Assembly: GCA_034401135.1 (NCBI GenBank)
Contig: JAWZSP010000006.1
Location: 992,001-1,056,000 of the forward strand
Direction: 5' to 3'
DNA length: 64,000 nucleotides
DNA from: Volutella citrinella
Taxonomy: Eukaryota; Ascomycota; Sordariomycetes; Hypocreales; Nectriaceae
Shown here piece after piece: positions 57,841 to 64,000 of the stretch; positions within the stretch are counted from its first letter, which is position 1; each line of letters opens with the position of its first letter. Position numbers and translations under genes: made by a program. Under the pieces are notes generated by a model, which had not been told where the DNA came from, made no database searches, and worked only from the letters and a program-made list of their open reading frames with translations.

Positions 57841-58976
57841 ATTGACTGAGAGTTGAAACCTTTGCGGGCGTCAAGGTTTCACTTGCATACCAACTGAGGT
57901 GTGGATTGAAGCGATGCGTTCGAGGACGGGAGGCGATGCACAATTTGGTGAGGAAGGGTTCCAACCGTTTACGGGGCCAGGGAACAATGCCGGGAGCTTG
58001 CCGAGCTCCCCTATTGGGTGCGGGTGGCCCTGGGGCGTTGCAAGGCTCGGGTGCTTTAGGTGCGTGCAGCTGGGTGGAGCCGGTCAGCATGGATGTTGAT
58101 GCATCGAATCGCTCAATCGCTAATGACGGTTGGGGCCTCGAACGACTCTAGTTGCTTCCTCTGTCGCATGTTGATGGACGGACCAAGGGATCGGGGGCAG
58201 CAGCAAACCGAGGGACGAGAACAAGCGCGTGCGTACGAGAATGGGTGTCGCACGGGACGTGGTGAGCGATGTCGGGTGGCCATCCCGCGTCGCCATCGGG
58301 TGATTTTACAATGATGCGTGTTTCTTGACCAATTCCCATCCGTCAACACCCGCGACGGGGAGGGAGGGAACCAAGTTTGATGACAAGCGCAATCAGGTAT
58401 CGAGCGCCAGAGGGCAGTGAGGCATTATCTAATTATGGTTTGTCCGGTCTGGCGGGCGCATCTGGTGGAGCGAGAGCGGGTGGCATGTCGTCGGTGCTGA
58501 GTCCCGGGACCCGGCATGCACGAGGCGAAGGCAGCGAGCAAGCGACCCGAGGTTTGGGTCGAGATTCGGGGATTTAGGCACAGGCGGACGCGGCTTCAAC
58601 GGATCGCGACGGGCATACGAGGGGACGAATCAGGCGAGCTAGGCGGGAACGAAATGAAAGTGGAGGCCGCCACGGCCGATAAGGGGATCATGAGACTGCG
58701 GGCGGGGGGAGACAAAAGGGAAGCTGGCTTGGCTGGTGGTTGCTGGCTGGCTGGGCTGGGCGCCAGGTGAATCAGAATCACCCCACAACCAAAGGGTCCG
58801 AGAGGAGCGACGCTCGGTTTGGCAAGAAAATGGACATGAAATAATTACAGATATCAGCAGGAACGATATCGTTATCCGGCGACCGGTGATGTGACACGGA
58901 TCAAGGAGCCGGGCAGGGGGAGCTAATGCGGCCTGGTCCTTTTTCTTGCTTCTCCCGTCCGTAGCTCTGATCTAGG

Positions 58977-59022
58977 GAGGGGAGGGCGCTGTAAGCTCTT
59001 ATCTCGGGAGGGCGCTGTAAAT
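58977..59022. repeat. Short direct repeat
   Basis: GGGAGGGCGCTGTAA occurs twice within about 45 bp upstream of the permease gene. Confidence 0.6.
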
Positions 59023-59577
59023 GCGGGGGAGATAGTGACACATCATGTCTTGGCCAACGCTGCTTCCCCAGAGTGACGGGCGGCTGCCACTGATTCTGAC
59101 AGAGGGCGACAGAATAGATTTGACAAGCATGATTTGGCCGGCGCTATCACGGAAGCGGCAACTAAAAGGGCCCGTTTGGGCTCAAACGCTGGGTCGGGCC
59201 TAGGACGCATCGGGCAAGAAAAAGGGCCATTGCCCATGCCTCTGGGACGCGCAGCGATCTTAGCTCTTGCGACGGACAATTACGGTCCCGCAAGGGCAGA
59301 GATTTGTTTGGCTTTCGATGAGTCTGGCGTCGCTTCTGGGTGACACGCCTTGACATCATGGGGCGTTTGTGCCTTGTACTTAAAGACGCTGCCGGACCCC
59401 GGATTTATTACGTTTGGAAATCAACATTTGCAGCCACCCACGACTTGTGCTTCGCCTCCCCCGGCCTGCCGCCTGTGTTTCCCCGCGTTGCCGAGCCTTG
59501 GAACTTGAGTTCGCTAAGTTTTTCAACTGACACGGGGCTTCAAGCCAAGAACTACCCCAGGCCCGAGCTGAGAAAAG

Positions 59578-59602
59578 AGGCGCATCCCGAGGCGCATCCC
59601 GA
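59578..59602. repeat. Tandem 12-bp repeat
   Basis: GAGGCGCATCCC occurs twice in tandem about 120 bp before the permease start. Confidence 0.6.
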
Positions 59603-59718
59603 CCGGTCGCCACCCCGGACCACTCCATTCATTTAAGAAACGCCTCCTCCTCGTCCCTCAACCGACTGCTTTTCCTCTGTCTGTCCATCTATCTACATCG
59701 CATATTGATACCCGCAGC

Positions 59719-61323
59719 ATGGACGTCGCCAAACCCCCCCTCGACTCGGCCGACCGCGCCACCCAGGATGCCGTCGACCTGGCCGTGCTCGGCCACTCGC
59801 AGGCCATGACGCGCAAGTTCAGCATGTGGAGCATGCTGGCCCTGTCCTTCTGCGTCCTCGGCACCTGGAGCACTTTCGCGCAAGGGCTCAGCAGCGGCCT
59901 CAACAACGGCGGGCCCGTCGCCATCCTCTGGGGCCTCGTCCTCGTCACCGTCTGCAACCTCTGCGTCGCCTGCTCCCTCGCCGAGCTGTGCAGCGCCATG
60001 CCCACCGCCCTGGGACAGGCCTACTGGATTTCGAGCCTGTGGCCCACAAAGGGCGGTCGCTTCGCCTCGTACATGTGCGCATGGATCAACACCTTTGGCT
60101 GGTGGACCCTGTCTGCCTCCCAGGTCTCCTTCATGGCCGACTTTATGCTCAGCATGAACATCCTCTTTGACGAGGAGTGGACTGCCGGCAGCCCCGGCTG
60201 GGTCAAGTTCCTGACCTACCTGGGCGTCAACCTGCTGATGACGGCCTTCAACATCGTCGCCTGTCGCCGCGACAAGATCCTGCCCGTCTTCAATAACTTT
60301 GTCGGTATCTGGTTCGTCGGCCTGTTCTTCATCTTCAGCATCGCCCTGCTCGCCTCCGTCGGTACAAAGGCCGACCTCTCGTTCCAGTCCGCCTCGTTCG
60401 TCTTTGGCACCTGGCTCAACGAGACCGGCTGGCCCAATGGCGTCACCTGGTTCATGGGCCTGGTCCAGGGCGCCTATGGCCTCACGGCCTTTGACGCCGC
60501 CATCCACATGGTCGAGGAGATCCCCGCGCCCCGCAAGAACATCCCCCGCGTCATCTGGCTGTCCGTTGTCATGGGTGCTATCACTGGTTTCATCTTCATG
60601 GTCGTCTGCCTCTTCTGCATCCAGGATATGGAGACGGTCCTCGACGGCCCTACCGGCATCCCCTTCATGGACCTCATGAAGCAGGCCATCGGCCTCAAGG
60701 GCGCCGTCACCCTGCTGGCCCTGTTCATCTTCAACGGTGTCGGCCAGGGCATCAGTCTCATTACCAGTTCGTCCCGTCTGACCTGGGGCTTTGCCCGTGA
60801 TGGCGGTATCCCCTGGAGCGCATACTTTGCCAAGATTGACGAGACCTGGAAAGCACCGGTTCGCGCGCTGCTGCTTCAGGGCGCCATCATCGGCCTGGTT
60901 GGTGTTCTGTACACCTTTGCCACCTTTGTCGTCGAGGCTATCCTGAGTGTCGCAACCATTGCCCTCACCATCTCCTACGGCATGCCTATCCTGACGCTGC
61001 TCGTCGTGGGCCGCGACAAGCTCCCCGCCGGCGGCCAGTTCAGCCTCGGCAAGTTTGGCGCCGTCATCAACTGGATCGGCGTCATCTACTGCGCCATCAC
61101 CACAGTCTTCTTCTTCTTCCCGGGTTCCCCCAACCCGTCTGGGGCAGACATGAACTACGCCATCGCCGTCTTTGGTGTCATGATGATTGTGTCCGTCGGC
61201 TTTTGGTTCATCAAGGGCCAGCAAAGCTACATGCAGGTCGAGGACATAATCGAGGCCGGAGGACTAGAGCCAGTGGCCCCTGTTCATGCCGCGAAGGCTC
61301 CTGTCAAGGACACTGATGCTTGA
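59719..61323 (+). CDS. APC-family amino acid/choline/GABA permease
   Basis: Single exon, 534 aa. About twelve hydrophobic helices. Family features: FSMWSMLALSFCVLGTW with LSSGLNNGGPVAILWG in the first two helices (the APC substrate loop), SLAELCSAMPTALGQAYW, and the consensus loop AFDAAIHMVEEIPAPRKNIP after the middle of the protein, which is diagnostic of the fungal GABA/choline (Uga4/Hnm1/BAT1) branch. SSRLTWGFARDGGIP is also conserved. The N terminus is short and polar and the C-terminal tail is Ala/Pro/Lys-rich. It is expected at the plasma membrane. Substrate (choline, GABA or other amino acid) cannot be told from sequence alone. Confidence 0.9.
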   Translation: MDVAKPPLDSADRATQDAVDLAVLGHSQAMTRKFSMWSMLALSFCVLGTWSTFAQGLSSGLNNGGPVAILWGLVLVTVCNLCVACSLAELCSAMPTALGQAYWISSLWPTKGGRFASYMCAWINTFGWWTLSASQVSFMADFMLSMNILFDEEWTAGSPGWVKFLTYLGVNLLMTAFNIVACRRDKILPVFNNFVGIWFVGLFFIFSIALLASVGTKADLSFQSASFVFGTWLNETGWPNGVTWFMGLVQGAYGLTAFDAAIHMVEEIPAPRKNIPRVIWLSVVMGAITGFIFMVVCLFCIQDMETVLDGPTGIPFMDLMKQAIGLKGAVTLLALFIFNGVGQGISLITSSSRLTWGFARDGGIPWSAYFAKIDETWKAPVRALLLQGAIIGLVGVLYTFATFVVEAILSVATIALTISYGMPILTLLVVGRDKLPAGGQFSLGKFGAVINWIGVIYCAITTVFFFFPGSPNPSGADMNYAIAVFGVMMIVSVGFWFIKGQQSYMQVEDIIEAGGLEPVAPVHAAKAPVKDTDA

Positions 61324-61894
61324 TGCGGTAGATGATATTTGTAGCTGTGAATATAATACTTTTCGTTCATTTGTCGTCCAATGCCCTCGTGCCCTGACAC
61401 GACTGTCTTAATTCGTAGTCGAAAGTAGAGAATACTCCATCACAACCGAGTACTCAAATCCTATGCTGGTCTTTTCACGCAGTCTGAATATTTCACAGTT
61501 GATTCAAACGACTGTCACACAGCTAGCTATTCGGTGACAAGATACTTACACCAAAAACCTACGATCTCACGCATATGTACGAGCTTTCTGGCAATTTATA
61601 TCATATTCCAGACTCTATGAAACAGTACAAAGGGAAATATTACAAAAGAACATAGTACAAAGGAAAATCTTCAAACGAATGACGTCGGTCGGCCTCAAAC
61701 AACACCCAAACTCCATCCCAGCCTTTGCAGTTTGCCCTTCTTCGTGTCTAGCGATACATGCAGTGTTGCAAACCCAAACCTCAACTTCCCAAATATGAAA
61801 ACATGCGTCCCGTGTGTTCCTATGCCGTACAGTTGTATCCATTCATGTCTCATTACGCTCAAAACAAGTTTCGTTGCCGTACAATGATGTATAT
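61324..61894. other. Intergenic between convergent genes
   Basis: AT-rich 3' flanks; no gene seen. Confidence 0.45.
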
Positions 61895-64000
61895 CTATGA
61901 GTCGACCGATCCCTCAGACTGAGACGACGACCTCGTCAGGTGCAGGTTCTTGCGTCGCACAATTTGACTATCACCACGTTAGCATCTCGAAATCACTTGG
62001 GTCAGGGTCTGGAGTTTACTTACATCCCAGCAGCCTTGTTGGACGGGTCGCGCACCACCACAATCTCCTCCCTGCGCTTCCCGCCATCCTTCTTACTCTT
62101 CGTACGCGTCGGCGCCCCCCCGCTCGAATTTAGCTGCGCGACCAGCGCATTGACCTGCGCATTAAGCTTGGCCACCTCCTCGTTGGCCGCCTGGTGCGCA
62201 GCCTGCGCAAGGCCCAGCTGCTGCCGCGTCTCCTCGAGCTGCGCGCTGAGGCTGCCGTTCTCGACGCGCAGCCCGGGCACCAGCGCGGCCTCCTTCTCCG
62301 CCGCGTCGAGCTTCTTGGCCAGCTCGTCCTTTTCGGCGGCGGCGGCGGCGTTGGACTCAGCGGCTGATTTTTCGGCGGCCGCGAGCTTGCCGGCGATGTC
62401 GTCGCGTTCGGTGGTTAGGGGTTCGACCGTGGCGGCTTTGCCTTCGGCTTCGGTGAGTTTGCCCTCGGCTTCGGTGAGTTTCTTGGCGATGTCGTCGCGC
62501 TCCGTCGTGAGCGTCTCCACGCTGGCGGCCTTTTCTTGGAGCTCCGTGTTGCGGGCCTCGAGCTCCTTGTTCTGATCCTGCAGCTTCTGGATCAGGACAG
62601 CCTCCTCGGATGGAGGTGCTGGCTCGGGCTCCTTGACTTCCTCGACTGCTGGAGCCGGCTCCTCGGGGGCCTTTTCCTCAGCCTTTTCTTCTGCCGGGGC
62701 TACCTCAGCAGGCGGCGGATCTTTTGCCACTTCTGCTGGCGGGTCTTCGTTCTTCACCGCCGGGGCTTCGTCCGCGGGCTTTGTATCCTCAGGGGCATCC
62801 TCGACAGTGACGGGTGGCGGAGCCGTGCTGGGCTTCTCGGTCGCGTCGGACATGACTGAGGCTGCGTCGTCGCTGGCCTTGCTGGTGGCAGAGCTGATCT
62901 CGCTCATGCTCGACGAGACTTCACTGGGCGAGAACACGCTGCCCACCTCGGACATGGCCCGCAGCGACTCATTCTCGTCGCGCAGTCCGTCACACTCGGC
63001 CGACAGCCGGAGCACGCGTGACGAGCTGTCGTCCTGCTGCTTGAGCAGGCCCTGGATCTGGGCGCGGAAGTTCTTGTTGTCCGTCGTCAGCTGCTCGGCC
63101 CGCTTCTTGAGCTTCTTTCGCTTGCTGTCAATGTCGTCGACCTTGTCCAGCGCCGTCTTCTTCTCCTTCTCGAGGCTCTCGACGCTGCTCTTGAGCTCCG
63201 CGTTCTGCGCCTCGAGGCCCGTGATCTTGGCCTCCAGGTCCGTCACCTTGCCCTTGAGCTCGCCGTTCTCCGACTCGAGGCCGACATTGTGCGCAACCTT
63301 GGCCTCGAGCTCCTTCTTCATGTCGTCGATGCTGGCCTGGAGCACCGTGAGCCTCTCGTTGAGGTTCTTCTTGTCGTCGCTCAGCTCAGCCAGCTGCTTG
63401 CGCAGGTCTCGCTTCTCGTTCTCGTTGCTGACCACGCCCTTCTCGAGCAGCTCCACCTGGTTCTTCTGGTGCTTGAGGTCGAGGTTCAGGCCGTCTCGCT
63501 CAGCGGTTAGCTCGCCATACTCGGTGGCTCGCTTGATGAGGTCCGTCTCCAGTCCGTCGATGCGGAACTGCAGCGACTCGTTGGAAAGCTCCAGGCTCGC
63601 AATCTGGGCGATGAAGGACGTCTCCTGGCTCTTCCTGACCACCTTGAAGTCCTCCAGCTCCCGTTCGGCGTTGGTCGATTTGGCCCGGAACTGGCCAGTC
63701 TGCTCAGACTTGGTCTTGAGCTCCTCGGCAAGCTTGTCGCGCTCCTTCTCCAGCAACGCCTTGAGCTCCCTGTGCTGGTCCAGGTGATCCTCCATCTCCT
63801 TGAGCTTCTTGTCATGTGCCTTTTCCGTCTCGGCAAGGTCATCGCGCTCCTTCTTGAGCTTCTTCATGGCATTCTCGTGCTCCTTTTTGAGCTTTTCTTG
63901 AGCCTGATCGCGCTCCTTCTTGACCTTGTCCAAGGCCGACAGGTGCTCCTTCTTGAGCTTCGCTTGGCTTTCATCACGATCCTTTCGGAACCTGTCTAGG
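61895..64000 (-). CDS. Long coiled-coil protein, C-terminal part (5' end outside window)
   Basis: Two exons are visible: the frame is open from the window edge to 62024, then an intron of 56 nt (GTAAGT...GATAG, branch GCTAAC) leads to a last exon 61895-61967 ending in TAG. The splice replaces a TAA that lies inside the donor. Heptad-rich sequence with Lys/Glu/Leu (for example KKEHENAMKKLKKERDDL) forms almost continuous coiled coil over ~330 residues, then a Ser-rich break, a Pro/Ala/Glu-rich flexible segment (EKAPEEPAPAVEEVKE), a second coiled coil, and a basic tail VRRKNLHLTRSSSQSEGS. It may be a structural, Golgi or spindle-associated coiled-coil protein; I cannot name it. Confidence 0.75.

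Larger units (their letters stand above)
57841..59718. other. 1.9 kb GC-rich intergenic region
   Basis: No gene recognised. It contains short direct repeats (GGGAGGGCGCTGTAA twice near 58977-59022; GAGGCGCATCCC twice at 59578-59602) and, just before the permease, a pyrimidine-rich leader typical of highly expressed fungal genes. Confidence 0.45.

Noticed and set aside
59689..61224. 511-codon minus-strand frame
   Set aside because: Antisense of the permease; Asp/Gly-rich sequence with no hydrophobic or catalytic pattern.

Overview
This window is filamentous ascomycete DNA (Pezizomycotina, probably Sordariomycetes/Hypocreales; the order is inferred). Genes are interrupted by short 42-83 nt introns with GTAAGT/GTATGT donors and CTAAC-type branch sites. 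The gene families are fungal: a HET-domain protein, a NACHT-ankyrin NLR, a PTH11-like rhodopsin-fold receptor, a copper-fist regulator, a But2-like secreted protein, a DUF1996 protein and a TNT-type secreted NADase. Splice models were built by hand; each one given keeps the reading frame across every junction. No tRNA, rRNA, CRISPR array or intact transposon was seen.

Layout. 1-5,977: the 3' end of a GH16 glycosidase, an AATase-family acyltransferase (-), a decayed coding relic, and a GH43 glycosidase (+). 6,685-14,265: five genes on + (C2H2 zinc-finger protein, HET protein, MFS transporter, AYR1-like SDR). 14,660-28,566: genes on - (2OG-Fe(II) prolyl-hydroxylase-like protein, a 1,270-aa GMC oxidoreductase/alpha-beta hydrolase fusion, a PTGR-like reductase, a But2-like secreted protein, a second relic, and a nine-exon PTH11-like receptor). 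28,567-33,746 is a 5.2 kb stretch with no convincing intact gene. 33,747-48,345: TNT NADase, multi-pass membrane protein, NACHT-ankyrin NLR, secreted beta-lactamase-like enzyme, AlkB-like oxygenase, cPLA2-type phospholipase and DUF1996 protein. 50,789-64,000: a four-metal-domain copper P-type ATPase followed by a copper-fist transcription factor, a protein-kinase-like protein, an APC-family permease, and the 3' part of a long coiled-coil protein running off the right edge.

How genes may work together. The clearest functional pair is the copper-export-type P1B ATPase and the copper-fist factor about 1 kb downstream on the same strand: a candidate copper detoxification module. The HET protein, the NACHT-ankyrin protein and the secreted NADase all belong to families tied to fungal self/non-self or inter-organism conflict, but they are spread over 30 kb and nothing in the sequence shows that they act together. 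The most unusual protein is the GMC/hydrolase fusion, whose hydrolase half carries Cys where Ser is usual in the nucleophile elbow.
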